Source: Bacillus pumilus (GTDB lineage: Bacteria; Bacillota; Bacilli; Bacillales; Bacillaceae). Taken from it: DNA of 64,000 nucleotides. The stretch lies in assembly GCF_038738535.1 (NCBI RefSeq), contig NZ_CP046128.1, positions 2,480,001 through 2,544,000 of the forward strand, in the 5' to 3' direction. Below are positions 28,412 through 38,031 of the stretch, in pieces. Numbering within the stretch: the first letter of the stretch is position 1; every line of letters begins with the position of its first letter. Below the pieces are notes generated by a model that was not told the origin of the DNA, ran no database searches, and was given only the letters and a program-made list of their open reading frames with translations. Made by a program: the position numbers and the translations under genes.

Positions 28412-29734
28412 TTATCCTCTCTCCATCAGCTGCACCATCAGCATCGCTTTCCCTACGATATTCGATTGATGATATACCTCCACTTCCAGCTTTCCAAACT
28501 TGCGGCCTACTTCTAAAATATTCGGCTTGATCTGTATCGTGGATTCCATTTGAACCGGTTTTAAGAAGTAGACAGAGAGACTTTCGACAATCAGCTCCCC
28601 TTTTTTATGAGACTTTAAGAAGCGGTTGGCGGATTCAATTAAAATTTGCGTGAACACTCCATATGAAATGTTTCCGAGCTGGTTTGTCATTTGGGGTGTG
28701 ACCTCATATTGATACACCGCATTTGCCTTTGGCTTATCTGTATCGGTATCTTTAAACCCTCTTGAGACAACATCATCCAGTTTTTCGCCGACCTGCGGCT
28801 GCTTTTGAATCATTTGAAGCGCCTTCAGCACATCCTGACGACTGATCATCCCAATTAGTTTCGCATAATCATCTACGACTGGCAGCACCTCAATGCCTTC
28901 CCATACCATCATTTGAGCAGCAGAGGCGACAGAGGTTTTTCCAATGACTGTCAGTGGATTTTTCGTCATCACCTTTTCAATCGGTGTAGAGCGGTCATGC
29001 CCCGCGATATCCTTTGAGGTGAGGATTCCGTGAATTTTCATTTGGTCGTCTGCGACCGGAAAACGGCCATGGCCAGTTTCATAATTCTTTTCATACCATT
29101 TTTCAAGCTTATCCTCTGGTGATAAATACACCGTTCGTTCGATCGGCGTTAAAATATCTTCCACAAGCACAATCTCTTTTTTTATTAGTTGGTCATAAAT
29201 GGCTCGGTTTATGAGAGCTGCTACGGTAAATGTATCGTAGCTTGTCGATAAGATCGGCAGCTCAAGCTCATCTGCGAGCTGAATGATTTCATCATCTGTT
29301 GAGAAGCCGCCCGTGACCAGCACAGCTGCTCCTGCCTCTAATGCTTGTCTGTGTGCATTGATCCGGTTTCCGACAATCAGCAGGTTTCCAGCTGCCGTGT
29401 AGCGCATCATCGCATCAAGCTCCATCGCACCGATGACAAATTTGTTTAATGTTTTATGTAAGCCCGTTCGTCCTCCAAGCACCTGTCCGTCAATGACATT
29501 GACCACTTCCGCATATGTCAGTTTTTCAATATTTTCTTTTTTCTTCTGTTCAATCCGAATGGTACCAACTCGTTCAATCGTACTGACGAATCCTTTATTT
29601 TCAGCATCCTTGATGGCCCGGTAAGCGGTCCCTTCACTCACTTTCATTTCTTTCGCAATACGCCGGACAGAAATTTTCTCTCCAACATCTAATGAATCAA
29701 TATACGATAAAATTTGTTCATGCTTTGTCGCCAA
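28412..29734 (-). CDS. ytoI: HTH/DRTGG/CBS-domain regulator YtoI
   Basis: A 440-aa multidomain protein. It has an N-terminal winged HTH (residues ~1-65, VRRIAKEMKVSEGTAYRAIKD), a DRTGG domain (~70-180), and two CBS domains (~190-310) that in other proteins bind adenine nucleotides. A C-terminal hot-dog thioesterase-like domain (~335-440) follows. This suggests a DNA-binding sensor of a nucleotide or acyl ligand, but its targets are unknown. The start is TTG, with AAGGGTGA upstream. No paralogue fusion or truncation is seen. Confidence 0.88.
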   Translation of the reverse strand: MATKHEQILSYIDSLDVGEKISVRRIAKEMKVSEGTAYRAIKDAENKGFVSTIERVGTIRIEQKKKENIEKLTYAEVVNVIDGQVLGGRTGLHKTLNKFVIGAMELDAMMRYTAAGNLLIVGNRINAHRQALEAGAAVLVTGGFSTDDEIIQLADELELPILSTSYDTFTVAALINRAIYDQLIKKEIVLVEDILTPIERTVYLSPEDKLEKWYEKNYETGHGRFPVADDQMKIHGILTSKDIAGHDRSTPIEKVMTKNPLTVIGKTSVASAAQMMVWEGIEVLPVVDDYAKLIGMISRQDVLKALQMIQKQPQVGEKLDDVVSRGFKDTDTDKPKANAVYQYEVTPQMTNQLGNISYGVFTQILIESANRFLKSHKKGELIVESLSVYFLKPVQMESTIQIKPNILEVGRKFGKLEVEVYHQSNIVGKAMLMVQLMERG

Positions 29735-29835
29735 TCCCGTTCACCCTTTTTATTTTCAGCGTTTTCATCTATGTTTCATTATAAGGGCAGGAGGCTTTTA
29801 ATAGCAATTTGTCTTTTTCAGCACGATACACGTAA

Positions 29836-29869
29836 ACAAAAAAAGCCGGCATTGGAATGCCGGCTTTTT
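29836..29869 (-). terminator. Terminator of ytkL
   Basis: Perfect stem AAAAAGCCGGCATT/AATGCCGGCTTTTT with a very short loop and A/T-rich flanks, 10 bp after the ytkL stop. Works on either strand. Confidence 0.9.
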
Positions 29870-29879
29870 GCTAGGATGA

Positions 29880-30563
29880 TTAAATCTCAATCGATTCTCC
29901 GCTGTTTAACACATGACCAACGCCGCCATGCAGGCTGTCTGCAAATGCATGCGGGTCCTGCTCAATCGGCGGGAATGTGCTGTAGTGAATCGGCACGACC
30001 TGCTTCGCCCGAAGCCATTCGGCTGCGATTCTTGCATCGTCCGGCCCCATCGTGAAGTTATCACCGATCGGAAGGAATGCAAGCTCAATATGATTCAGCT
30101 CACCGATCAGCTTCATATCTGAAAAGAGCGCAGTGTCTCCAGCATGATAAATCGTTTTGCCCTCTGCGGTAAATAAAATACCTGATGGCATGCCTGTATA
30201 CGTAATCGTTTTTGCATCTTCATCAATGACAGCTGAACCATGGAACGCTTGCGTGAGCTTGACTTTACCAAATTCAAACTCACGTCCGCCGCCGATATGA
30301 AGCGGGTGCGTTTTCATCCCTTGCCAGCTTAAATAAACGGCAAGTTCGTTTGGCGCGACAACGAGCGCGTCATTGTTTTTAGCGATTTCAATGGTGTCAC
30401 CGAGGTGATCTCCATGCCCATGTGTCAGTAAAATGACATCCGCTTTGACATCTTGCGGCTTGATATCTGTGTGTTTATTTCCATTCAAAAATGGATCAAT
30501 CCAAATATGGTATCCGTTTGTTTCAATGTGTACGACTGAATGTCCGTGATATGTAGCTTTCAT
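29880..30563 (-). CDS. ytkL: UPF0173 metallo-beta-lactamase-fold hydrolase YtkL
   Basis: A 227-aa protein of the metallo-beta-lactamase fold. The zinc-binding signature [10 protein letters not shown] lies at residues ~53-62, with further ligands in [12 protein letters not shown] and PIHYST. The substrate is unknown; UlaG-like sequences often act on phosphoester or lactone bonds. The ATG at 30563 gives the family-typical MKATYHGHS; the upstream ATG at 30596 has no ribosome site. It forms a likely two-gene unit with ytkK, 66 bp upstream. Confidence 0.88.
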   Translation of the reverse strand: MKATYHGHSVVHIETNGYHIWIDPFLNGNKHTDIKPQDVKADVILLTHGHGDHLGDTIEIAKNNDALVVAPNELAVYLSWQGMKTHPLHIGGGREFEFGKVKLTQAFHGSAVIDEDAKTITYTGMPSGILFTAEGKTIYHAGDTALFSDMKLIGELNHIELAFLPIGDNFTMGPDDARIAAEWLRAKQVVPIHYSTFPPIEQDPHAFADSLHGGVGHVLNSGESIEI

Positions 30564-30629
30564 GTGAGTATATCCACCTTTCGAATTTGATCTCACTTCA
30601 TCTATTCCCTGTATAAAAAGCTGGAAAAC

Positions 30630-31385
30630 TTAATGTCTGTGAATGACGTTAAGACCACCTGTTGCTTCAATAACGGTCCCTGTAATCAGGTCTGAGCGGT
30701 CATCGCATAAAAATGAAATGATGCGCCCTATATCCTCTCCAGTACCAGACCTGCCAATAGGCGTTTCATCGTCTTTGATCTGGCGTGCTTCTTCTATTGT
30801 GGATTCTTTCATGTCTCCAACGATTTTGCCTGGGCAAACCATATTGGCTGTGATGCCGTTTTCGGCTTCTTCAATCGCAATGGTTTTCGTCAATGACGCA
30901 AGCCCCACTTTTGCCGCTCCGAAGGCTGATCTGTGCATCCAGCCTGGTGCATGGTCTGCTCCTTGGAAGCCATACGTGATAATGCGGCCAAAGCCTTGTT
31001 TTCTCATCATGGGGATGACCATTCGGAACAAATGGAACACTGCGGATAGGTTGCCTTCCATCATTTGATACCATTCATCTTCAGAGTAATCCGCTAGTTT
31101 CTTACGTTCAAAAATATAAGGTCCAGCATTATTAATCAAGGCATCAATCCGCCCAAATCGCTCTGCTGCCAGCTCTACCATGTTTTTTAAATCTTCTTTG
31201 TTTGTCACATCTCCTTGGACAAATTGAAGCTTTTCTTCGTATTCCTGCAGTTCTTCTTTCATCTGCCGGACAGCTTCATCATCACTTCGATAATTCACTG
31301 TCACAGAATACCCCATATTCAGTAAAGACTCGGTTACTTTCCTGCCAAGTCCTTTAGAACCCGCTGTTATTAATGCGTGTCGCAC
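30630..31385 (-). CDS. ytkK: Short-chain dehydrogenase-like protein YtkK with altered catalytic residues
   Basis: A 251-aa SDR-fold protein. The cofactor loop TAGSKGLGR and the NNAG motif (NNAGPYIFERK) are present, so NAD(P) binding is plausible. The usual catalytic YxxxK is FGAAK here: the lysine is kept but tyrosine is replaced by phenylalanine. The expected serine in the preceding strand is not evident (IITYGFQGAD). Annotated relatives are called 3-oxoacyl-ACP reductase, but the missing Tyr/Ser argues against normal reductase chemistry. GTG start with AGGAGG at 7 nt. Confidence 0.82.
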   Translation of the reverse strand: MRHALITAGSKGLGRKVTESLLNMGYSVTVNYRSDDEAVRQMKEELQEYEEKLQFVQGDVTNKEDLKNMVELAAERFGRIDALINNAGPYIFERKKLADYSEDEWYQMMEGNLSAVFHLFRMVIPMMRKQGFGRIITYGFQGADHAPGWMHRSAFGAAKVGLASLTKTIAIEEAENGITANMVCPGKIVGDMKESTIEEARQIKDDETPIGRSGTGEDIGRIISFLCDDRSDLITGTVIEATGGLNVIHRH

Positions 31386-31522
31386 ACAATCTCCTCCTAA
31401 AGCAAAGGTTGCAAGTTCACATGTTTCTTATCTTTACTTTACTACAAACCAGCATCTGGCGCACTTATGAACCCTTTCTGCTATCATGTTCTCCAAGGAA
31501 GAGGATTCTCCTTTCTGACAGC

Positions 31523-31556
31523 AAAAAAACCATCCGCATCATACGAATGGTTTTTT
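31523..31556 (-). terminator. Terminator of argGH
   Basis: Minus-strand stem AAAACCAT.CG/CG.ATGGTTTT followed by U-run, 6 bp after the argH stop. Confidence 0.85.
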
Positions 31557-31562
31557 GACTTG

Positions 31563-32936
31563 TTACGCTAGGCAGGCTTTTGCTTTTTCTAAAGCGAGCT
31601 GAATTTGTTTAAATCCAGTTCCACCTGCACTTGTTCTTTTTTCAACAGCAACATACGGATCAAGAACGGTGTAAATGTCTTGTTCAAAGAGATCGCTTGC
31701 TTCTGTAAATGTTTCAAACGGAAGATCACTTAAGTAGATGCCTTTTTGAATGCACGTATACACAAGCTTGCCAACGATTTCGTGTGCTTCACGGAATGGC
31801 ATGCCTTTTTTCGCTAGGTAGTCTGCCACTTCGGTCGCATTTGAGAAATCTTCTTTTGTTGCCTTTTTCATGACATCCTCGTTCACCGTCATGGTTTGAA
31901 TCATGCCTGTGAAGATTTGCAGGCTGCCAGCAATGGTTTTTACTGTATCAAACATGCCTTCTTTATCTTCTTGCAGGTCTTTGTTATACGTAAGCGGCAA
32001 ACCTTTCATAATGGTGAGAAGTCCCATCAGATTGCCATACACACGGCCTGTTTTCCCGCGGATCAATTCTGCCATATCCGGGTTTTTCTTTTGCGGCATC
32101 ATGCTGCTGCCTGTTGCATATGTGTCATCAAGCTCAATGAATTTGAATTCTTGAGAGCACCATAAAATGATTTCCTCACAAAGACGTGAGAGGTGCATCA
32201 TCACAAGGCTGCTATTAGACAAAAACTCTAAAATGAAATCCCGATCACTCACGCCATCAAGGCTGTTTTCGTAAATATGATCAAAGCCAAGCAGCTCCGC
32301 TGTATATTCACGATCAATCGGAAATGTCGTTCCTGCTAGCGCTCCGCATCCAAGTGGAGACACGTTAATTCGCTTCAACGAATCTTGAAAACGCGCTTTG
32401 TCACGTTCAAGCATCCAGAAATAGGCGAGCATATGATGAGCAAAGGAAATAGGCTGTGCACGCTGCAAGTGCGTATATCCTGGAAAAATCGTTTCAATGT
32501 GCTGTTCTGCTTTCTCTACAAGCACCTTTTGAAAAGAAGAGATCAGTTCAATGATATGCTCTACTTGATTATTCAAATATAAATGCATATCGGTTGCGAC
32601 CTGATCATTCCGGCTTCTCGCTGTGTGCAATTTGCCGCCAAGCGGACCAATCTCATCAATGAGCATTTTTTCAAGGTTTAAATGGATGTCCTCATAATCC
32701 ACTGAGAATTCCAATTCATCTGCCTCTGCCTTTTTCATGAGCGTATTCAGTCCATCTTTGATGGCAGCGGACTCGTCATCGCCCAGGATACCGCATGTAT
32801 TCAGCATACTTGCATGAGCAAGGGAGCCGGTCAGATCTTCTTTGACTAATTGTTTGTCGAAATGAATGGACGCGCCAAACTCATCGACCCATTTTTCTGG
32901 TGTTTTTTGAAATCGGCCTCCCCAAAGCTTTTTCAT
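31563..32936 (-). CDS. argH: Argininosuccinate lyase
   Basis: A 457-aa fumarase/aspartase-superfamily enzyme releasing arginine and fumarate from argininosuccinate. It has the HTARSRNDQ motif, the catalytic histidine in [10 protein letters not shown], and the superfamily signature [12 protein letters not shown]. It starts inside the argG stop (ATGA overlap at 32933-32936), so the two final arginine steps are translationally coupled. A terminator follows. Confidence 0.96.
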   Translation of the reverse strand: MKKLWGGRFQKTPEKWVDEFGASIHFDKQLVKEDLTGSLAHASMLNTCGILGDDESAAIKDGLNTLMKKAEADELEFSVDYEDIHLNLEKMLIDEIGPLGGKLHTARSRNDQVATDMHLYLNNQVEHIIELISSFQKVLVEKAEQHIETIFPGYTHLQRAQPISFAHHMLAYFWMLERDKARFQDSLKRINVSPLGCGALAGTTFPIDREYTAELLGFDHIYENSLDGVSDRDFILEFLSNSSLVMMHLSRLCEEIILWCSQEFKFIELDDTYATGSSMMPQKKNPDMAELIRGKTGRVYGNLMGLLTIMKGLPLTYNKDLQEDKEGMFDTVKTIAGSLQIFTGMIQTMTVNEDVMKKATKEDFSNATEVADYLAKKGMPFREAHEIVGKLVYTCIQKGIYLSDLPFETFTEASDLFEQDIYTVLDPYVAVEKRTSAGGTGFKQIQLALEKAKACLA

Positions 32937-34144
32937 GCTTTAACCTGCTCCTTTTTATTCACGATGCTGTTTACTTTTGTTGGTAAGCCCCAAAGATTAA
33001 TAAATCCTACCGCAGCATCATGATCGAATTCATCTGCTTTTGTGTATGTCGCTAGATTTTCATCATAAAGTGAATATGGTGATTTACGTCCTTCTACAAT
33101 GGCATGGCCTTTAAATAGTTTCACACGTACAACACCTGTTACGTTCTGTTGTGTTTCTTGTAAGAATGCATCTAGTGCTTCTTTAAGCGGTGAGAACCAT
33201 AAGCCGTTGTATATTAATTCAGCCATTTTTTGTTCAACGATTGGCTTAAAGTGAGCGACTTCTTTCACTAGTGTTAAATCTTCAAGCTCTTTATGTGCTT
33301 TTAGAAGTGTGACAGCACCTGGGCACTCATACACTTCACGAGATTTGATGCCCACAAGACGGTTTTCAACGTGATCAATTCTGCCAACGCCATGCTGACC
33401 AGCGACTTCATTTAAATGAAGGATGAGATCAGATAATGAATACTGGATACCGTCAATGGCTGTTGGTTTTCCTTTTTCAAACGTGATTTCGATGGTCTTA
33501 GGTGTGTCAGGTGTTTTTTCAAGTGGAGTCGTTAGATCATATGCTCCTTCTGGCGGTGCAGCCCAAGGATCTTCTAAAATGCCGCACTCGTTACTTCTGC
33601 CCCAAAGGTTTTGGTCGATTGAATATGGGCTGTCTAAGTTAATCGGAATTGGAATACCGTGCTTTTGTGCATAATCGATTTCTTCATCACGGGACCATTT
33701 CCACTCACGCACTGGTGCAAGAACTTCTAGGTCTGGATTCAACGCTTTAATGGATACTTCAAAACGGACTTGGTCGTTTCCTTTTCCAGTACATCCGTGA
33801 GCAACCGCTACTGCATTTTCTTTCTCTGCGACTTCTACCAATTTTTTTGCAATAAGTGGACGAGATAGTGCAGATACAAGCGGATATTTTCCCTCATACA
33901 TGGTGTGTGCTTGTAAGGCAGTCAGTGCAAATTCCTCTGCGAATTCTTCTTTTGCGTCAATCATGTAAGATTGAACCGCTCCGACTTGAAGTGCTTTTTG
34001 TTGAACGAATGCTAAGTCTTTTCCTTCACCTACATCCAGGCAGCAAGCAACGACTTCGTACCCTTGCTCTTGTAACCATTTAACTGCAACAGAGGTATCA
34101 AGACCTCCGGAATATGCTAATACGACTTTTTTATTTTGTGACAT
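32933..34144 (-). CDS. argG: Argininosuccinate synthase
   Basis: A 403-aa ATP-dependent enzyme joining citrulline and aspartate. The PP-loop [14 protein letters not shown] lies at residues ~8-21, followed by [14 protein letters not shown] and the citrulline/aspartate-binding region around [13 protein letters not shown]. The ATG at 34144 has GAGAGGAG upstream and gives the usual length; the ATG at 34195 is unsupported. It heads argGH. An ARG-box-like AT-rich palindromic region lies 47-80 bp upstream. Confidence 0.96.
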   Translation of the reverse strand: MSQNKKVVLAYSGGLDTSVAVKWLQEQGYEVVACCLDVGEGKDLAFVQQKALQVGAVQSYMIDAKEEFAEEFALTALQAHTMYEGKYPLVSALSRPLIAKKLVEVAEKENAVAVAHGCTGKGNDQVRFEVSIKALNPDLEVLAPVREWKWSRDEEIDYAQKHGIPIPINLDSPYSIDQNLWGRSNECGILEDPWAAPPEGAYDLTTPLEKTPDTPKTIEITFEKGKPTAIDGIQYSLSDLILHLNEVAGQHGVGRIDHVENRLVGIKSREVYECPGAVTLLKAHKELEDLTLVKEVAHFKPIVEQKMAELIYNGLWFSPLKEALDAFLQETQQNVTGVVRVKLFKGHAIVEGRKSPYSLYDENLATYTKADEFDHDAAVGFINLWGLPTKVNSIVNKKEQVKA

Positions 34145-34190
34145 GATTGAAAAGCTCCTCTCGCTTGTTTTGATTCTGTGAATGTTTTTT

Positions 34191-34224
34191 TGCATAAAAA
34201 TAAGTTTTTATTTATAAACATGCA
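34191..34224 (-). promoter_or_regulatory. Candidate AhrC (ARG box) operator for argGH
   Basis: AT-rich imperfectly symmetric stretch beginning and ending TGCA, containing GCATAAAAATAAG and CATGTTTATAAATAAAAAC. These resemble the arginine-repressor consensus CATGAATAAAAATKCAAKT in composition and half-sites. Placed just upstream of argG where repression by AhrC with arginine is expected. Confidence 0.5.
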
Positions 34225-34276
34225 TTTAGTATGTATACACTGTAACAAGGAAAAATTGTTTTTTCAACCCCTTTAT

Positions 34277-34310
34277 GAAAAAAACTCCGCCAAATTTTCT
34301 TGGCCGAGTC
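34277..34310 (-). terminator. Terminator of moaB
   Basis: Minus-strand stem ACTCGGCCAA / TTTGGCGGAGT with a 4-5 nt loop and seven U, 9 bp after moaB and upstream of argG. Confidence 0.85.
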
Positions 34311-34318
34311 ATTTTGGG

Positions 34319-34834
34319 CTATTTTTGATCCTTTTCAAGCTCTCGTAAGACGTGAGGAAGCTCTGGAATCATGAGTTTTGTCATGGCTAAACGAACAGCT
34401 CCAGTAGAGCCTGGTGTGGCAAAGACGGCTTTCTGGTTGACGACCCCTGCCGTTGCCCGGGACAAGATAGCGGCTGAACCGATGTCTTCTGTATAGCTCA
34501 GCATGCGGAAGATTTCGCCAAAGCCAGGCAGCTCCTTGGAGAAAAGTGGGGTGATCGCTTCAATGGTGACATCCCTTGCGGCAATCCCTGTCCCCCCGTT
34601 TAATAAGACGGCATCTATTTTCGGTTCGCTTGTTCCCTCTAGCACAGCGTCTTGGATCGCTCCAATGTCATCTTTTACAATATCGTATGCAAGAATGAGA
34701 TGTCCCTGTTCTCTAAGCAAATCAATCATCAGGCGGCCGCTTTTATCTGTTTCTTTCGTTCTTGTATCACTGACTGTAATGACTTTTACATAAAGCCTCT
34801 CTTTCGCCTCACGTTTATGTTCTGTCACGCTCAT
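34319..34834 (-). CDS. moaB: Molybdenum cofactor biosynthesis protein B
   Basis: A 171-aa MogA/MoaB-type protein. The family signature LLNGGTGIAARDVTIEAI (residues ~77-94) binds molybdopterin for adenylation, and ATPGSTGAVRLAM follows. B. subtilis has moaB at this same location between argG and ackA. It carries a terminator on its own 3' side and another separates it from ackA, so it is monocistronic. Confidence 0.9.
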   Translation of the reverse strand: MSVTEHKREAKERLYVKVITVSDTRTKETDKSGRLMIDLLREQGHLILAYDIVKDDIGAIQDAVLEGTSEPKIDAVLLNGGTGIAARDVTIEAITPLFSKELPGFGEIFRMLSYTEDIGSAAILSRATAGVVNQKAVFATPGSTGAVRLAMTKLMIPELPHVLRELEKDQK

Positions 34835-34893
34835 TTTTCACACCGCTCCCTTTTGCTTCGTATTGGACAACATTATAGCATGCTGCTTTTAAC

Positions 34894-34928
34894 AGAAAAA
34901 AGCTCTTTTCCTTATTGGAAAAGAGCTT
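34894..34928 (-). terminator. Terminator of ackA
   Basis: Perfect 11-bp arms AGCTCTTTTCC/GGAAAAGAGCT with a 5-nt loop, followed by U-run on the minus strand, 12 bp after ackA. Confidence 0.9.
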
Positions 34929-34940
34929 CTTCATTTTTGA

Positions 34941-36125
34941 TTACGCTAAGCGCATAACGTCTCTTGCAATCATTACTTCTTCGTTCGTTGGGATGACGAT
35001 CACTTTTACAGGAGAGTGCGGGTAGCTGATGAATGCTTCTTCGCCTCTCATGTTGTTAAGAGAAGGATCCCAGTAAACGCCCATGAATTCTAGACCACGA
35101 AGTACACGTGCTCTTACTTCTGAACTGTTTTCACCGATTCCAGCTGTGAAGATGATCGCATCTACACCATTCATTCTCGCTGCATAAGAACCGATGTATT
35201 TATGAATACGGCTTGCAAAAATATCAAGAGCTACTTCTGCACGGTCGTTTCCTTCTTCTGTTGCTTCTTCGATATCACGAAGGTCACTTGATAGACCAGA
35301 CACACCTAAAAGACCACTCTTCTTATTCAAAGTAGAAAGTACTTCTTCAGCTGTATGTCCTGTTTTCTCCATAATAAATGGAATAAGGGCAGGGTCAATG
35401 TTACCTGAACGTGTACCCATTGCAACACCTGCAAGCGGTGTGAAGCCCATTGAAGTATCGATTGATTTTCCGCCTTCAACTGCTGCGATACTTGCACCAT
35501 TTCCAAGGTGGCAAGAGATCAAACGAAGCTCTTCAAGAGGACGGCCTAATAGCTCTGCTGCACGCTCTGTTACGAACTTATGGCTTGTCCCGTGGAATCC
35601 GTATTTACGAATACCAAAGTTTTTGTAGTAGTCGTACGGAAGGCTGTATAGGTAAGACTGCTCTGGCATTGTTTGGTGGAAGGCTGTATCGAACACAGCA
35701 ATCGCTGGTACGTCAGGCAGAATTTGTTTGAATGCTTTGATTCCTACAACGTTTGCAGGGTTGTGCAGTGGTGCTAGCTCTGAAAGCTGATCAATGTCAT
35801 TGATGACTTCATCAGTTAAAAGAACAGAGTCGCTGAATTTCTCTCCGCCGTGAACAACGCGGTGTCCTACGCCATCAATTTCATTAAAGTCTTTGATGAT
35901 GTTAAATTCAATTAGTTTTTCAAGCAGCATTTTGACCGCTACTGCATGATCTGGAATATCTGTGATTTCTGTTTTCTTTTCTCCATCTACAGAAATCGTG
36001 AAGATACTGTTGTCCATTCCGATTCTTTCAACAAGGCCTTTTGTTAAAACGGTTTCTTCTGGCATGTCGAACAATTGGAATTTAAGAGATGAGCTTCCTG
36101 CGTTGATTGCAATAATTTTAGACAT
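34941..36125 (-). CDS. ackA: Acetate kinase
   Basis: A 394-aa ASKHA-fold kinase converting acetyl phosphate and ADP to acetate and ATP in overflow metabolism. It begins [16 protein letters not shown] with the catalytic Asn7. It has [11 protein letters not shown] with the substrate-site arginine, [12 protein letters not shown] and [13 protein letters not shown], and FTAGIGENS near the C-terminus. A full-match cre sits upstream, consistent with CcpA activation on glucose as in B. subtilis. It lies downstream of ytxK but behind a terminator. Confidence 0.97.
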   Translation of the reverse strand: MSKIIAINAGSSSLKFQLFDMPEETVLTKGLVERIGMDNSIFTISVDGEKKTEITDIPDHAVAVKMLLEKLIEFNIIKDFNEIDGVGHRVVHGGEKFSDSVLLTDEVINDIDQLSELAPLHNPANVVGIKAFKQILPDVPAIAVFDTAFHQTMPEQSYLYSLPYDYYKNFGIRKYGFHGTSHKFVTERAAELLGRPLEELRLISCHLGNGASIAAVEGGKSIDTSMGFTPLAGVAMGTRSGNIDPALIPFIMEKTGHTAEEVLSTLNKKSGLLGVSGLSSDLRDIEEATEEGNDRAEVALDIFASRIHKYIGSYAARMNGVDAIIFTAGIGENSSEVRARVLRGLEFMGVYWDPSLNNMRGEEAFISYPHSPVKVIVIPTNEEVMIARDVMRLA

Positions 36126-36290
36126 TCCTGTCGCTCCTTTTACTCAGTTGTTATATAAGGTTTCACGTTTTTTCCGGTGCTATATTCAACCTGTTTGACG
36201 GGTCTTTTATAGTTTAACGATAAGTCCGAAAAATATCTGACTTTTTCATTTAAACATTGAAAACTTTGCATTTCAAGTGCACCTTCAAAC

Positions 36291-36304
36291 TGTTACCGCT
36301 TACA
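36291..36304 (-). promoter_or_regulatory. cre site upstream of ackA
   Basis: Minus strand TGTAAGCGGTAACA satisfies all 14 positions of TGWAANCGNTNWCA. It lies ~165 bp upstream of ackA. CcpA activates ackA from an upstream cre in B. subtilis. A TATAAA (36211-36216) is a possible -10, but I cannot fix the promoter precisely. Confidence 0.75.
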
Positions 36305-36328
36305 TCGATAAGTCGTTATTTTCTGAAT

Positions 36329-36359
36329 AATAAAATAGCCAGACATCACTCTGGCTATT
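36329..36359 (-). terminator. Terminator of ytxK
   Basis: Minus-strand stem AATAGCCAGA/TCTGGCTATT with a 6-nt loop; the ytxK TAG stop lies inside the first arm. Followed by UUAUU. Confidence 0.8.
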
Positions 36360-37329
36360 CTTTCGTTTCTTTTTCTTCAATAAACCATTGATCTAATTTT
36401 CTCATCACACCCACCATGGCTTCCTTCTGTGAAAAAGACGGCAGATTGGCAAAGAGCATCCGTTTTGGTGCTTCCAAGCCTTCCTTTTTCTTTTGCATCA
36501 CAAACAAGCTTTTGGCGTGCTTTTTGTCCTTGAACATGGAGACCGGGAGCTGAATTAACGCATTCATATATGCATGATCTTTGATAAAATCCTTTAATTG
36601 CACGCTTTCTTTTCCTTCAAACAAATCGTTTGGAATGATGAAGAATAAGAAGCCGCCTTCTTTCGTATAACGAAGGCTTTGTTCAATGAATAAATAATGG
36701 GCAAAGGCATGTCCTTCTTTTGCCTTCAAATCATAGTCTGCTGCACGCTCATCATTTGGGTAATAACCGACTGGCAGACTGCATACAGTGACATCTACTG
36801 GTGAGATCAAAAGCGGCTCAAGGCTGTCTTGATGGAAAAGCTCGACTTCCTTCTCTTCCAAGTTTGCCTGTGCCCATGCAATTTTAATGAGTACATCATC
36901 AATTTCAGACGCAAAGCCGCGCTTTGTTTCTGCAGTGAGATTGTTTAAGACAGCAAGCAGTAAGTTCCCTGTTCCCGCTGCTGGATCAAAGACAACAAGC
37001 TCTTTTTGTCCTTCTAAAAATTTATTCACCAAATAGCTGACAAACAGCCCGATCGTATCTGGGGTCATCTGACGATTTGGATGGGAAATATCCTTTTGTC
37101 CTTTCAATACGGCGAGCTGAAACGCTTTACGAATCTGCTCATGATCATAAGAAGCAAAATCTGCTTTCTCTATTAAATCCTTTAGTAAACCGTCTCGATC
37201 ATTTGCTTGGAAAAAGGCTTCTCCTGCTTCAGCCAATGCTTCAATATAGGAAATGCTTTGGTCCTTTTTTAATCGAATAGAAGCTGTATCGAGCAGCTCG
37301 AAAATCGTACTTACTTGATCTTTCTGCAA
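36355..37329 (-). CDS. ytxK: Class I SAM-dependent methyltransferase-like protein YtxK
   Basis: A 324-aa protein related to N6-adenine DNA methylases (HsdM-like fold). The SAM motif I is VFDPAAGTGNLLLAV (residues ~115-129). At the catalytic motif IV, where [ND]PPY/F is expected, the sequence reads SLPVGYYP, so base methylation is doubtful. No specificity subunit or nuclease is nearby. TTG start with GAGGAG upstream. It follows tpx, as in B. subtilis, and is probably a housekeeping protein rather than restriction-modification. Confidence 0.85.
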   Translation of the reverse strand: MQKDQVSTIFELLDTASIRLKKDQSISYIEALAEAGEAFFQANDRDGLLKDLIEKADFASYDHEQIRKAFQLAVLKGQKDISHPNRQMTPDTIGLFVSYLVNKFLEGQKELVVFDPAAGTGNLLLAVLNNLTAETKRGFASEIDDVLIKIAWAQANLEEKEVELFHQDSLEPLLISPVDVTVCSLPVGYYPNDERAADYDLKAKEGHAFAHYLFIEQSLRYTKEGGFLFFIIPNDLFEGKESVQLKDFIKDHAYMNALIQLPVSMFKDKKHAKSLFVMQKKKEGLEAPKRMLFANLPSFSQKEAMVGVMRKLDQWFIEEKETKE

Positions 37330-37371
37330 TGCTTTTCTCTCCTCGCTTTGTTAAAAGCTATATCTCCTCAT

Positions 37372-37405
37372 TGAAAAGAGCCCCAGGATGAAGCCGGAGC
37401 TCTTG
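37372..37405 (-). terminator. Hairpin downstream of tpx
   Basis: Stem AAGAGCTCCGG/CCTGGGGCTCTT on the minus strand with UUUUC after it, 13 bp after the tpx stop and ~40 bp before ytxK. Probably a partial terminator. Confidence 0.65.
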
Positions 37406-37417
37406 TCGATGCTGCTT

Positions 37418-37918
37418 TTATAACAGTGATTTTGCAGCTTCAATGGCTTTTTCATAATTTGGGTGATTCGTTGCTTCACTTACGTATTCAGTGTAAATCA
37501 CTTTTCCGCTCGGGTCTAATACGAAGACTGCGCGCGCCAATAAACGCAATTCTTTCATATATACTCCGAATGCTTCACCAAATGACATATCTCTATGATC
37601 AGATAATGTTTCGACATTTTCAATTCCGTTTGCTCCGCACCAGCGTGCTTGTGCAAATGGAAGGTCTGCACTAATTGTATAGATATTGACCGGACCTAAA
37701 CCGGCTGCCTCTTCATTGAAACGTCTTGTTTGTGCGTCACACACACCTGTATCAATAGAAGGAATCACTGAGATGATCGTCACTTTTCCTGTTAAATCTG
37801 AAAGTGAAACTTCCCCTAGTGAGTTCGTTAATACCGTGAAATCTGGAGCCTGCTCGCCTACTTTCACTTCATTTCCTACAAGCGTGACAGAACTCCCTTT
37901 AAATGTGATCGATGCCAA
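37418..37918 (-). CDS. tpx: Thiol peroxidase (2-Cys peroxiredoxin)
   Basis: A 166-aa atypical 2-Cys peroxiredoxin reducing hydroperoxides with thioredoxin. Peroxidatic Cys60 is in SIDTGVCDAQT and resolving Cys94 is in ARWCGANG. The APDFTV strand and the conserved Arg (RAVFVLD) complete the Tpx subfamily pattern. It starts at TTG (37918) with GGGAGG at about 7 nt. It precedes ytxK and then ackA on the minus strand. Confidence 0.95.
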   Translation of the reverse strand: MASITFKGSSVTLVGNEVKVGEQAPDFTVLTNSLGEVSLSDLTGKVTIISVIPSIDTGVCDAQTRRFNEEAAGLGPVNIYTISADLPFAQARWCGANGIENVETLSDHRDMSFGEAFGVYMKELRLLARAVFVLDPSGKVIYTEYVSEATNHPNYEKAIEAAKSLL

Positions 37919-37998
37919 AACAATTCCTCCCTTATCAAATGTATGGTTCTATCATAGTAGAGAAAGCAAAAAACTGCAAAGCCTAATCGTCACTTTTG

Positions 37999-38031
37999 AA
38001 AAAAAAGTTAACTGCAGCGCAGCTAACTTTT
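37999..38031 (-). terminator. Terminator of ytfIJ
   Basis: Minus-strand stem AAAGTTAGCTGC / GCAGTTAACTTT followed by a run of U, at the ytfJ stop. Confidence 0.85.

Noticed and set aside
36355-37329. Restriction-modification or phage-defence system around YtxK
   Set aside because: Motif IV is degenerate, there is no specificity or nuclease subunit, and the gene sits in conserved core order.
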